DNA of 64,000 nt from CAUPWF01 sp964369755 (GCA_964369755.1 CAYJFY010000004.1:38785-102784); one strand, 5' to 3'. Positions 43,328 through 51,305 are shown, counted from the stretch's first letter. The notes: a model not told the origin generated them from the letters alone. Numbers and translations are program-made.

Positions 43328-44920
43328 TTAGTCGAGGCAAGCGTTTACAAAGAATTTGAACATCGGATGTGGTCGGTTTGGACGCGTCTTAAATTCTGGG
43401 TGATACTGTGCTGCGATATAGCATTTGTGGCTAGAAATCTCAACAGCCTCAACCAAGTGGTTATCTGGGGATGTCCCAGAAATTGTCATTCCAGCAGCCT
43501 CGAATTGCTCTCTGTAGCTGTTGTTGAATTCATATCTGTGTCTATGGCGTTCTTGGATTTCATCTTGACCATAGGCTTCATGTAATTTTGTTCCAGGTTT
43601 TAGCTTACATGGATAAGCACCTAATCTCATGGTTCCACCTTTTGGTAGATTGCCCTCTTGATCTGGCATTAAGTCGATGACAGAGTACTCTCCATCGCTC
43701 ACAAACTCGCTAGAATTTGCATTTTTTAATCCTAATACATTTCGTGCATACTCGATGACTGCAATCTGCATTCCAAGGCAAATGCCAAAGTAAGGAATGT
43801 TATTTTCACGCGCATATTTTGCTGCTGCAATCTTTCCCTCGATTCCACGACTTCCAAATCCACCAGCAACTAGGATTCCCTTGCAATCACCTAGGATTTC
43901 AGAAATATTCTCATCAGTTAAGTCTTCTGAATCAATCCATTGAATATCAACTTTTGCACCGTAATCGTAACCCGCATGTTTTAATGCTTCTGCAATTGAA
44001 AGGTAGGCGTCGTGGAGTTTTACATATTTTCCAACTAACGCGATTTTGACTTCTTTGTCGCTACCCTTAATTCGTTCTAGAACGTTGGTCCACTCTGTTA
44101 AATCAGGCGCTGGGGCTTTGATGCCTAGCTTGCGACATACGATGTTGGAAAAATTTTGCTCCTCTAACATCATCGGTGCTTCATATAGAACTGGGAGTGT
44201 GAGGTTTTCGATAACACAATCTTCATCTACGTTACAAAAGAGTGCGATTTTTTTGGTCACATCTTCGTCGATTTTATAATCGGAACGAGTAACAATGATA
44301 TCCGGCATGATTCCTAGGGATTGTAACTCTTTTACACTGTGTTGTGTTGGCTTTGACTTGTGTTCCTTAGAACTTTCAAGGTACGGAACCAAAGTCACGT
44401 GTATGAATAGGCAATTTTCTTTCTTTACCTCATAGGAAAATTGGCGAATCGCTTCAACAAATGGAAGGCTTTCGATATCGCCAGTTGTTCCACCGATTTC
44501 GGTAATGAGCACATCTGCCTCGGTTGTTTTCGCGGCACGATGAATAAACTCACGAATTTCATTGGTTACATGAGGAACAACCTGTACGGTGTTACCTAGA
44601 TAAGCGCCTTCACGCTCTTTTGTAAGAACATTCCAATAGACTTTTCCGGTTGTTAGATTCGAGTACTGGTTCAGATCTTCGTCGATAAAGCGCTCATAAT
44701 GTCCTAGGTCTAGATCGGTTTCGCAACCATCTTCAGTGACATAAACTTCGCCGTGTTGGTAGGGGCTCATAGTTCCAGGGTCTACATTGATATATGGATC
44801 CAGTTTTTGTGCTGCAACCTTTAGTCCTCGTGATTTAAGCAAGCGTCCCAAAGATGCTGCGGTAATTCCTTTTCCTAGGCCAGATACGACTCCGCCTGTA
44901 ACAAAAATATATTTTGTCAT
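43328..44920 (-). CDS. pyrG: CTP synthase
   Basis: Converts UTP to CTP with glutamine. The start MTKYIFVTGGVVSGLGKG is the canonical N-terminus; ATG 44920 has AAAGGAG upstream, and an earlier in-frame start at 44959 is not supported. The amidoligase domain includes ALVGKYVKLHDAY at the interdomain region. The class I glutaminase has the Cys in YFGICLGMQ and the His-Glu pair in QYHPEF. The 530 residues match the family length. Confidence 0.97.
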   Translation of the reverse strand: MTKYIFVTGGVVSGLGKGITAASLGRLLKSRGLKVAAQKLDPYINVDPGTMSPYQHGEVYVTEDGCETDLDLGHYERFIDEDLNQYSNLTTGKVYWNVLTKEREGAYLGNTVQVVPHVTNEIREFIHRAAKTTEADVLITEIGGTTGDIESLPFVEAIRQFSYEVKKENCLFIHVTLVPYLESSKEHKSKPTQHSVKELQSLGIMPDIIVTRSDYKIDEDVTKKIALFCNVDEDCVIENLTLPVLYEAPMMLEEQNFSNIVCRKLGIKAPAPDLTEWTNVLERIKGSDKEVKIALVGKYVKLHDAYLSIAEALKHAGYDYGAKVDIQWIDSEDLTDENISEILGDCKGILVAGGFGSRGIEGKIAAAKYARENNIPYFGICLGMQIAVIEYARNVLGLKNANSSEFVSDGEYSVIDLMPDQEGNLPKGGTMRLGAYPCKLKPGTKLHEAYGQDEIQERHRHRYEFNNSYREQFEAAGMTISGTSPDNHLVEAVEISSHKCYIAAQYHPEFKTRPNRPHPMFKFFVNACLD

Positions 44921-44979
44921 GTTATTCTCCTTTGACTTTTTTGATTTGTATAACAACATCCATTCAGTATGTGAATTTA

Positions 44980-45549
44980 TTATGTTGCATAGTTTTCGAT
45001 TATCATTTCGGCAATTTCTTTTCGCGTGCTTTGCTTATCCATTGCCTGCTTTTCTATCTGTCGGTGTGCCTCTTCTTCGGTCAGGTTCATATACTGTATC
45101 AAGAGGCATTTGGCTCTACTTATTTTATTGACGTCCTTTAATTTGTTCTGTAATTTTGCATTTTCTGCACGTAATTGTTCCATGCGTCGCTTCATAACAG
45201 AAGCCATCTTTAAGGCTTGATAAAACGTTGCTTTTCCAATGGGCATCCCTACGACCAAAACACCATAGTCCTCTACTTGGGCTGAGATCTGATCCGCAAT
45301 CTCCTGTTTGCCGATTAATATGACACCAGACTGGCTATTGCTCGTGATGTATTGAGCCAATTCGGTGCCAAATTCATCTTTTAAAGGTGCGATGATGATG
45401 ATGACATCAAAGTCATTTTGTATCATCAATCGTCGAGCCTCACTTGCATTGTTGGCAACAGAATTCGTGGTGTTGTCCATTGTTTTTAATAGAGAAAGCA
45501 ACAATTTTTGGCCTTTTTCAGAACTTGATACAACCAATCTCTGGCTCAT
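44980..45549 (-). CDS. ANTAR-domain RNA-binding antiterminator
   Basis: A 189-residue response-regulator-like protein. The N-terminal receiver-like domain lacks the usual acidic pair (it begins RLVVSSSEKGQ), so it is probably a pseudo-receiver controlled by other means. A coiled coil (about 115-140) leads to a C-terminal ANTAR domain (about 135-189: AKCLLIQYMNLTEEEAHRQI, RKEIAEMIIEN). ANTAR proteins bind paired hairpins in leaders to prevent termination. Directly downstream of glnA, it probably regulates the nitrogen genes. Confidence 0.9.
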   Translation of the reverse strand: MSQRLVVSSSEKGQKLLLSLLKTMDNTTNSVANNASEARRLMIQNDFDVIIIIAPLKDEFGTELAQYITSNSQSGVILIGKQEIADQISAQVEDYGVLVVGMPIGKATFYQALKMASVMKRRMEQLRAENAKLQNKLKDVNKISRAKCLLIQYMNLTEEEAHRQIEKQAMDKQSTRKEIAEMIIENYAT

Positions 45550-45594
45550 GTGCTACTCCCTTCTGTTTTAAGATTAACGAGTGTCTCGGTTGAA

Positions 45595-46914
45595 CTAAAC
45601 ACGATGGAAATATAATTCGTCTTTTTGCTCAGAAGTTAAGCCTTGGTTGTATTGAGTATATTCGTCGGATTTCATGTCTAAGTAGACATTCAGCATTTTT
45701 TCAGGTAGATGAGATCTCACAAATTCACTTTCTCTTACACATTGGATTGCCTCCGCTAAGTTATGGGGAATTTTATCGATTTCATCCAACTTATCGTTGT
45801 CTCTTGCTAGCGCTTTGATATCTACCTGCTCACGAAGCGGTATTTTATTCTCCAATCCCTCTAATCCTGCATAGATTAAAAGTGCAAATGCAATGTATGG
45901 ATTACAAGTTGGATCAGGAGAACGCAACTCCATTCTTCCATACTTGCCAGACTCTGCTGGAATTCGAACAAGCCGGGAACGATTGTGTTGTGACCAAGTA
46001 ATATGCCGTGGAGCATCAAACTCGCCCAAACGACGATAAGAATTTACAATCGGATTAAAGAATAAGGTCACTTCTTTTATTCGATTTAGAATTCCTTCTA
46101 TAAAGAATTCAGCTTCTTGGCTATAGTCGCTATCATCTTGCGGTTGGAAGATATTTCTTCCATTTTTTTCTAATGAAATGTTGACATGCAGACCATTTCC
46201 ACTCTTGTTTTTAAAAGGTTTTGGCATAAAAGAGGCAAACAGTCCATTCTTTCGTGCAATGGTTTTTACCACGGATTTGAAAGATGTCATGTTGTCAGCA
46301 GCTGTAACTGCATTGCTGTGTCGAAAATCAATTTCATTTTGTCCAGGACCTTGTTCATGGTGTGAACTCTCTGGAACAATTCCCATTTCTTCTAAAGTGA
46401 AACAGATGTCGCGACGTACATTTTCGCCTTTGTCTAGAGGGGCAATGTCACAATACTGAGCGTGATCTTGTGGGATCTTTGTAGGAAGTCCCTTTTCATC
46501 TAATTCAAATAAATAGAATTCACATTCGGTACCTATATTACAGCGATAGCCCGCCTCTGCCATTTTTTTTACAGCTTGAGATAGAATATATCTTCCGTCA
46601 CCCTCAAATTGTCTGCCATCTGGATATCTGATACTGCAAAACATACGCATGACACGACCGTGTTGCGGTCTCCATGGTAGAATGGTAACCGTAGATAGGT
46701 CAGGGAATAGGAGTAAATCGGTCTCTTCTATCTTGACAAATCCATCGATCGCCCAAGTGTCAATCGATATCCCTTTTTCAAATGCTTTTGGAAGAGATTC
46801 AGCGGTAATCGAAATGTTTTTCTGAACCCCGTTCAAGTCGCAAAAGGCTAATTTTACAAATTTTACATCATTTTCTTCCACGAAATCCAGTACTTCGCTT
46901 ACAGTATAACTCAT
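45595..46914 (-). CDS. glnA: Glutamine synthetase, type I
   Basis: Assimilates ammonium into glutamine. The 439 residues are typical of the Firmicutes GSI-alpha form. Visible motifs are GTECEFYLFE, HHEQGPGQNEIDFRH, NKSGNGLHVNIS (ATP/metal site) and RSPDPTCNPYIAFA. No adenylylation-site tyrosine motif was recognised. The ATG follows TTGGAGG. The leader begins with a terminator-like hairpin (46958-46991), and the gene is divergent from the Amt-PII gene. Confidence 0.96.
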   Translation of the reverse strand: MSYTVSEVLDFVEENDVKFVKLAFCDLNGVQKNISITAESLPKAFEKGISIDTWAIDGFVKIEETDLLLFPDLSTVTILPWRPQHGRVMRMFCSIRYPDGRQFEGDGRYILSQAVKKMAEAGYRCNIGTECEFYLFELDEKGLPTKIPQDHAQYCDIAPLDKGENVRRDICFTLEEMGIVPESSHHEQGPGQNEIDFRHSNAVTAADNMTSFKSVVKTIARKNGLFASFMPKPFKNKSGNGLHVNISLEKNGRNIFQPQDDSDYSQEAEFFIEGILNRIKEVTLFFNPIVNSYRRLGEFDAPRHITWSQHNRSRLVRIPAESGKYGRMELRSPDPTCNPYIAFALLIYAGLEGLENKIPLREQVDIKALARDNDKLDEIDKIPHNLAEAIQCVRESEFVRSHLPEKMLNVYLDMKSDEYTQYNQGLTSEQKDELYFHRV

Positions 46915-46957
46915 AATTCTCTACCTCCAATTTCTATATTTAAGCTCTCATTTAAAC

Positions 46958-46991
46958 GAAAAAAACCCGTTATGATATAAAAACGGCTTTC
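46958..46991 (-). terminator. Promoter-proximal attenuator of glnA
   Basis: On the minus strand AAGCCGTT pairs with AACGGGTT (one mismatch) around TTTATATCAT and is followed by seven T. It begins a few nt after the predicted start of transcription, so most transcripts could stop here unless antiterminated. Confidence 0.7.
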
Positions 46992-47000
46992 TTACATTTA

Positions 47001-47029
47001 ATTATAGGCACTTTAATAGTGTTAGTCAA
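47001..47029 (-). promoter_or_regulatory. Predicted glnA promoter
   Basis: On the minus strand TTGACT (47024-47029) and TATAAT (47001-47006) are 17 bp apart. Confidence 0.75.
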
Positions 47030-47101
47030 TTCCATTTTGTGTTTTGTTAGTTTTGCACAAAAAAAGTGAAAAAAGAAAAAAATAAATTACACAAGTGACG
47101 A

Positions 47102-47130
47102 TTGACATATCGGTTGAGGAGTTATATACT
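47102..47130 (+). promoter_or_regulatory. Predicted promoter on the amt side
   Basis: TTGACA (47102-47107), 17-bp spacer, TATACT (47125-47130). The predicted start near 47137 is only about 13 nt before a terminator hairpin. Confidence 0.75.
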
Positions 47131-47149
47131 AGGTCTATGAAATGGCAAC

Positions 47150-47190
47150 GGCGCTATAGAGAAATCTATGGTGCCATTTTTTATTTTTTA
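47150..47190 (+). terminator. Promoter-proximal terminator upstream of amt
   Basis: GGCGCTATAGA pairs with TCTATGGTGCC (G.T wobbles allowed) around GAAA, extended by ATGG/CCAT, then TTTTTTATTTTTT. It would yield a roughly 45-nt RNA unless read through. Confidence 0.85.
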
Positions 47191-47245
47191 CATCATTGGA
47201 AATAGAATCACCGTTCCATTTCATACTTATCAATAATATGCATTT

Positions 47246-47317
47246 GTATAATAACACAATGGGGTGTTACGTTTCTTCTTTTATAGGAGGATTGTAACGC
47301 CCCATTTGCTATTATAC
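47246..47317 (+). other. Long hairpin in the amt leader
   Basis: GTATAATA pairs with TATTATAC and ATGGGGTGTTAC with GTAACGCCCCAT (one wobble). The loop contains ATAGGAGGATT, a ribosome-site-like sequence with no convincing frame behind it. It lies about 95 nt before the amt ATG. The GTATAATA arm may also be a promoter -10. Confidence 0.6.
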
Positions 47318-47412
47318 GAAACATATAAATTACACAGCATGCATATTATGAGAAGTATTTGTAACCCGTCAACAAAACAAAATGCAGATTATTTGATTAA
47401 GGAGAGAGAATT

Positions 47413-49098
47413 ATGGAATTATATTCATCAGTAGATACTATATGGGTCCTACTAGGGGCCGCACTAGTATTCTTCATGCAAGCAGGCTTCGCGATGGTGG
47501 AAGCCGGATTTACAAGAGCGAAAAACGCGGGAAACATCATTATGAAAAACTTAATGGACTTTTCGTTAGGAACCCTCGTTTTCTGGGTGTTAGGATTCGG
47601 ACTTATGTTTGGAACTGACATCGGAGGTTTTATTGGAACACCGGACTTTTTTGTTCAAGGAGATTATAGTGGTACATACCCAACTATGGCATTCTTGATT
47701 TTTCAGACAGTGTTTTGCGCAACAGCGGCAACAATCGTATCTGGAGCAATGGCTGAGCGTACAAAGTTCTCGGCATATTGTATCTATAGTTTAGTATTAA
47801 GTGCAGTGGTTTACCCAATCTCAGGACACTGGATCTGGGGTGGTGGCTGGTTAGCAGAAATGGGATTCCACGATTTTGCTGGTTCTACTACAGTTCACAT
47901 GGTTGGTGGTGTTGCAGCCCTAATCGGAGCTAAAATCCTAGGACCACGTATTGGAAAATATGGAAAAAATGGAAAGCCTAAGGCGATTCTTGGGCATAAC
48001 TTAACCTTAGGTGCTCTAGGAGTATTCATCCTATGGTTCTGCTGGTTCGGATTTAATGGTGGTTCTACCGTATCAGCAACAGGAGATGAAACGCTTCTTG
48101 CAATGTCAAGCATCTTCGTTACAACAAACTTAGCGGCAGCGACATCAGCAGCGGCTACCATGGTAATTACATGGTTCAAATATGGTAAGCCAGACGTTTC
48201 TATGACATTGAATGGTGCCCTAGGTGGTTTGGTTGCAATTACAGCAGGATGTGATTATGTGTCTCCAGCAGGTGCATTTGCAATTGGTTTAATCGCTTCG
48301 TTTGTAATCGTATTTGGTATCGAGTTTATTGATAAAGTTCTTAAGATTGATGATCCAGTTGGTGCGGTAGGTGTTCACGGTCTATGCGGTGCAGTTGGTA
48401 CAATCTTAACAGGTCTCTTCGCAGTGGATTCTGGATTATTATACGGACACGGTGCAGACTTCCTAATCGTACAAACAATTGGAGTTGTGGCGGTTATCGC
48501 GTGGGTTGCAGTGACTATGACAATCGTATTTACATTGGTAAACAAGACAATGGGACTTCGTGTTTCGGCAGAAGAGGAGATTACAGGTCTTGATATTGAA
48601 GAACATGGTTTGGAATCAAGTTATGCTGACTTTATGCATGTAGGAAAACCTTCGAAGGTTGCTAAAAAAGCCAAAGAAGAAGTGTTGCCAGTTGCAAATA
48701 AAGTAACAGTGACAGATCCTGCAAACATACTAAATGAAAAAGATACACCAATTAGCAAGATTGTTATATTAACAAATCAAAATAAATTTGAGGCATTAAA
48801 ATCTGTAATGAATGAAATCGGAGTTACAGGTATGACAGTAACACAAGTATTGGGATGTGGAATCCAAAAAGGAGCTTCGGAATACTACCGTGGAGTTCCA
48901 GTAGATTTCAATTTATTGCCAAAAGTAAAAGTGGAAATCGTTGTTTGCAAGGTACCAGTTAAGACAGTGGTAGATGCTGCAATCAACAGCTTACAAACAG
49001 GAAATATCGGAGATGGAAAGATCTTCATCTGCCCAGTAAATGATGTATATAAAGTTAGAACTGGGGAATCAGGATACGACGCTCTTCAAGATGAGTAA
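47413..49098 (+). CDS. amt: Ammonium transporter fused to a PII (GlnK) domain
   Basis: A 561-residue fusion. The Amt/Rh channel (about 1-410, eleven spans) has FFMQAGFAMVEAGFTRAKNAG, the STVHMVGG and VHGLCGAVGTI motifs and pore His residues. A linker of about 40 residues leads to a C-terminal PII domain (about 450-561). That domain has a T-loop region GCGIQKGASEYYRG and LLPKVKVEIVV, and ends KIFICPVNDVYKVRTGE. A free PII normally plugs the channel when nitrogen is ample; here the plug is covalently attached. AAGGAG precedes the ATG. The T-loop looks shorter than in GlnK. Confidence 0.94.
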   Translation: MELYSSVDTIWVLLGAALVFFMQAGFAMVEAGFTRAKNAGNIIMKNLMDFSLGTLVFWVLGFGLMFGTDIGGFIGTPDFFVQGDYSGTYPTMAFLIFQTVFCATAATIVSGAMAERTKFSAYCIYSLVLSAVVYPISGHWIWGGGWLAEMGFHDFAGSTTVHMVGGVAALIGAKILGPRIGKYGKNGKPKAILGHNLTLGALGVFILWFCWFGFNGGSTVSATGDETLLAMSSIFVTTNLAAATSAAATMVITWFKYGKPDVSMTLNGALGGLVAITAGCDYVSPAGAFAIGLIASFVIVFGIEFIDKVLKIDDPVGAVGVHGLCGAVGTILTGLFAVDSGLLYGHGADFLIVQTIGVVAVIAWVAVTMTIVFTLVNKTMGLRVSAEEEITGLDIEEHGLESSYADFMHVGKPSKVAKKAKEEVLPVANKVTVTDPANILNEKDTPISKIVILTNQNKFEALKSVMNEIGVTGMTVTQVLGCGIQKGASEYYRGVPVDFNLLPKVKVEIVVCKVPVKTVVDAAINSLQTGNIGDGKIFICPVNDVYKVRTGESGYDALQDE

Positions 49099-49120
49099 AT
49101 AGTTGGGGCGAAATAATTGA

Positions 49121-49164
49121 GGACGGGGTAGGGTTGAGCATAAAAGCTTAACCCTACCCCGTCC
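49121..49164 (+). repeat. 3'-UTR hairpin, variant (copy 6)
   Basis: GGACGGGGTAGGGTTGAGC pairs almost perfectly with GCTTAACCCTACCCCGTCC around ATAAAA. It shares the GGACGGGG start and 3'-of-gene position (22 nt after amt) with copies 1-5. It lacks their mismatched patch, so it may be a derived or separate element. Confidence 0.6.
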
Positions 49165-49343
49165 CTGATTAACATCCTCTGCTATTTAACACTCGACAGA
49201 CTTCGCGCCATGAGAGAACCATCTGTGCGAAGAGCCTACGAAGTTTTGGTTTCGTATATAGAAAGTTCATCATTCTTTTTCTGCAACCAGCAGATTGGAA
49301 AGGATTTGGCAAATCAACACCTCGGTTAAGAATCGGTCTTGTT
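49165..49343. other. Gene-free gap with two small inverted repeats
   Basis: CTTCGCGC/GTGCGAAG (about 49201-49238) and TACGAA/TTCGTA (about 49228-49257) could form short hairpins. No T-run, frame or RNA family is recognised between the convergent amt and trmB genes. Confidence 0.4.
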
Positions 49344-50003
49344 TTAGTTTATTCTAGAAATGATTAGCTTATGAATGGGATTGCCCATGGAAGAGAATTT
49401 CTCTTCGTATTCGGTCATCACATTTCCAACCATCATATCTGGATTATGGTGTAGGTCGAAGGTTGATTGGTCCAGATTCCATTTTGATTCACTCACTTCA
49501 TAGAGTGAAAAGTCAAATAGGGGACGATTGTCGGTCTTGAATTCTATGGTTCCATCAGCCTGTAATATTTTGTCATATATATTAAGGAAGTTTCTCGATG
49601 TCAATCGACGACTTGCATGTTTTGATTTTGGCCAAGGATCTGAGAAATTCAAATAAATCTGAGACACTTCTTGCTCTTCAAACATATTACAGAGATTGTT
49701 AGCATCCATACAGATGAAACGAATATTCTCTAGTGTAGAAAACTCCTCGGTTTCGTATTTTTCAAGCGCGCGTAATAAAACACTGGTATATCGCTCGATT
49801 CCAATATAGTTAATGTCAGGGTTTTGCTTTGCAAGCGTCAGGATGAACTGCCCCTTGCCCATTCCGATTTCCGTGTGAATCGGATTGTTGTTGCCGAATT
49901 CTTGCTTCCAGTGACCTTTGAAATCTTTGCCTTGGTTTTCTAAAATTGCTTTTTCATGATTTGCGACAAATTCGTCGGCATGTGGGATATTTCTTAATCG
50001 CAT
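49344..50003 (-). CDS. trmB: tRNA (guanine-N7)-methyltransferase
   Basis: Methylates G46 of tRNA using S-adenosylmethionine. The 219-residue class I methyltransferase has IHTEIGMGKGQFILTLA (SAM loop), NYIGIERYTSVLLRAL, and the signature INLYLNFSDPWPKSKHASRRL-like stretch (seen as LNFSDPWPKSKHASRRL). ATG 50003 has GAGGTA 6 nt upstream; an in-frame start at 50075 is not supported. Confidence 0.95.
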   Translation of the reverse strand: MRLRNIPHADEFVANHEKAILENQGKDFKGHWKQEFGNNNPIHTEIGMGKGQFILTLAKQNPDINYIGIERYTSVLLRALEKYETEEFSTLENIRFICMDANNLCNMFEEQEVSQIYLNFSDPWPKSKHASRRLTSRNFLNIYDKILQADGTIEFKTDNRPLFDFSLYEVSESKWNLDQSTFDLHHNPDMMVGNVMTEYEEKFSSMGNPIHKLIISRIN

Positions 50004-50105
50004 AATTTTACCTCGTTTGATATATATTAATAATAGGATACATGAAATCATAACTTTTGTCCCATGTATCATCATATTCTACAACAAAGGAAACAAAAAG
50101 TCGAC

Positions 50106-50147
50106 AATTTCTTAAGCGACACTTAAGAAATTTAAGATTTCTTTTAG
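50106..50147 (+). promoter_or_regulatory. 11-bp-phased direct repeats, OmpR-family regulator site candidate
   Basis: CTTAAG (50111), CTTAAG (50122), TTTAAG (50131) and TTTTAG (50142): two pairs, each with 11-bp spacing, i.e. xTTAAG-N5-xTTAAG. This resembles the streptococcal CiaR consensus. The first pair also forms an AATTTCTTAAG/CTTAAGAAATT palindrome (50106-50132). The repeats end about 33 bp upstream of the predicted -10 of the small RNA below. Confidence 0.5.
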
Positions 50148-50192
50148 GATGAAGACATACTTTGGACATGATTTCGGGTTATACTATGTATA

Positions 50193-50283
50193 GATAGTTA
50201 AGAGAAACAACTTAGCTATCATCCCCCTCATTCCTTTAGATAACTATAAAAGAAGGGCTGTCTGACCGGCAGTCCTTTTTTTT
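50193..50283 (+). ncRNA. Candidate csRNA-like small RNA with C-rich seed
   Basis: TATACT (50180-50185) would start transcription near 50192. The RNA would begin with hairpin GATAGTTAAG / CTTAGCTATC (50193-50220, one G.T). Next comes an unpaired C-rich stretch, ATCCCCCTCATTCCTTT (50221-50237). It ends with an intrinsic terminator, AAGGGCTGTC / GGCAGTCCTT plus eight T (50253-50283). The complement of the seed reads as AAAGGAATGAGGGGG, a Shine-Dalgarno plus AUG, so ribosome-site pairing is plausible. The layout parallels csRNAs and RsaE-type RNAs. No frame is encoded. Confidence 0.55.
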
Positions 50284-50330
50284 GCGGTAGGAAACTCTGT
50301 TTCCATTGCACAAAAGTAACGATTAAAGTA

Positions 50331-50359
50331 TTGACAGATTAGGAAATATAAGGTATATT
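50331..50359 (+). promoter_or_regulatory. Predicted promoter of the DUF2325 gene
   Basis: TTGACA (50331-50336), 17-bp spacer, TATATT (50354-50359). Operator 1 (50369-50384) lies at the expected start site. Confidence 0.8.
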
Positions 50360-50368
50360 GTAGAGGTG

Positions 50369-50451
50369 GTTAGCGAATGCTAACTAAAAAATAATGAGCA
50401 ACCGTCATTCGTGACGGATTAATTTTAGATCTATGGTTAGCTAATGCTAAC
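50369..50451 (+). promoter_or_regulatory. Paired DtxR/MntR-type operators
   Basis: GTTAGC-GAAT-GCTAAC at 50369-50384 and GTTAGC-TAAT-GCTAAC at 50436-50451 are inverted repeats with 6-bp arms and a 4-bp centre. They resemble operators of metal-dependent DtxR-family repressors. One lies at the transcription start, the other just before the ribosome site. Between them CCGTCA-TTCG-TGACGG (50402-50417) can form a small hairpin. Confidence 0.75.
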
Positions 50452-50471
50452 TCGTGAAAGGAGAAAGAGAT

Positions 50472-50747
50472 ATGAGTGTTGTGATTATTGGTGGAAATGA
50501 ATGTATGGAGAGAAGATATCTTGATACATGTAAGCAATATGGATGTAAGGCGAAGATATTTACCAAAATGAAGGGTGATGTGAGGGGAAAGTTTGGGTCT
50601 CCAGACATGATTATCATGTTTACGAATACCGTATCTCACAAGTTGGTCGCATGTGCGAACTGTGAGGCGAAGCGATGCAATGCGAGAATCGAGCGCTCGC
50701 ATTCAAGTTCCCTTTCGGCATTGAAAAATATATTAGAAACAGTGTAG
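50472..50747 (+). CDS. DUF2325-family small Cys-containing protein
   Basis: A 91-residue protein of the DUF2325 type: MSVVIIGGNECMERRYLDTCKQYGCKAKIF at the N-terminus, a Rossmann-like half-fold and a conserved IMFTNTVSHK segment. A Cys cluster ACANCEAKRCNARIER could bind a metal. The ATG at 50472 follows AAAGGAG. Function is unknown. The tandem DtxR-type operators upstream, and a DtxR-family gene whose stop codon directly abuts its own on the opposite strand, tie it to metal status. Confidence 0.8.
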   Translation: MSVVIIGGNECMERRYLDTCKQYGCKAKIFTKMKGDVRGKFGSPDMIIMFTNTVSHKLVACANCEAKRCNARIERSHSSSLSALKNILETV

Positions 50748-51116
50748 TTAATTTTTTCGATTTACATAATCACGGATTTTTTCAAAACTTTCATCACTTA
50801 AATGATGTTCAATCTTGCAGGCGTCTTCTCGCGCCACTTCTGGCGTCACCCCTAAATCAATCAAAATAGTGGTTAATATCTGGTGTTTTTCATATACGCC
50901 ACTAGCAATTTCGTGTCCTTGTTCCGTGAGTTCAATATGCCCTGAATTATTGACGGTTATCAGCTCATTTTCGCGTAGCTTCTTCATTGCAACACTGACG
51001 CTTGGCTTGGAATAACCGAGATGGTTTACAATGTCGATGGAACGAACGAGTCCGATTTGATTTTTTAGTAGTAAGATAGTTTCTAGGTAATCTTCAGCAG
51101 ATTCATAAATTTTCAT
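50748..51116 (-). CDS. DtxR/MntR-family metal-dependent repressor
   Basis: A 122-residue repressor: winged-helix DNA-binding domain (about 1-68, with SIDIVNHLGYSKPSVSVAMKKL) and a dimerisation/metal domain. No SH3-like tail is present, as in MntR. Candidate metal ligands are the Asp and Glu in AEDYLETI and the Cys, Glu and His in DACKIEHHLS. The Cys stands where MntR has Glu99, as in iron-sensing DtxR, so iron rather than manganese is possible. ATG 51116 fits the GGAG better than ATG 51122. It probably binds the GTTAGC operators at 50369-50451. Confidence 0.88.
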   Translation of the reverse strand: MKIYESAEDYLETILLLKNQIGLVRSIDIVNHLGYSKPSVSVAMKKLRENELITVNNSGHIELTEQGHEIASGVYEKHQILTTILIDLGVTPEVAREDACKIEHHLSDESFEKIRDYVNRKN

Positions 51117-51234
51117 AGGCATACTCCATTAAATATTATTTTAATTGCATCATTGTTGTTTCGCCTATCAGTGTAACATGAAATGCTTTGAACTGCAATT
51201 GAAATTCAAGGCAGTTACACTTTTTCAATTTTAA

Positions 51235-51262
51235 ATGAAAAGATGAAAAGATGAAAAGATGA
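51235..51262. repeat. 8-bp tandem repeat (ATGAAAAG)
   Basis: Three full copies of ATGAAAAG plus ATGA in noncoding DNA between the DtxR-family gene and the Rpn promoter, about 15 bp upstream of the Rpn -35. Copy-number change could alter promoter spacing to upstream sites. Confidence 0.75.
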
Positions 51263-51276
51263 CAATAAAAATTTTA

Positions 51277-51305
51277 TTGCTAAGATAAACAGGCTATGTT
51301 ATCAT
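51277..51305 (+). promoter_or_regulatory. Promoter of Rpn-type gene 1, conserved with gene 2
   Basis: TTGCTA (51277-51282), 17-bp spacer, TATCAT (51300-51305). The spacer core ATAAACAGGCTATG and the bases after the -10 match those before the second Rpn gene at 63356-63384. A small hairpin (CCACGACATGTGG) is in the leader near 51337-51349. Confidence 0.7.

Noticed and set aside
47150..47175. ANTAR-type hexaloop hairpin in the amt leader.
   Set aside because: The loop can be read as AGAAAT, but the expected G at loop position 4 is missing and a GAAA tetraloop pairs better; no second hexaloop hairpin was found.
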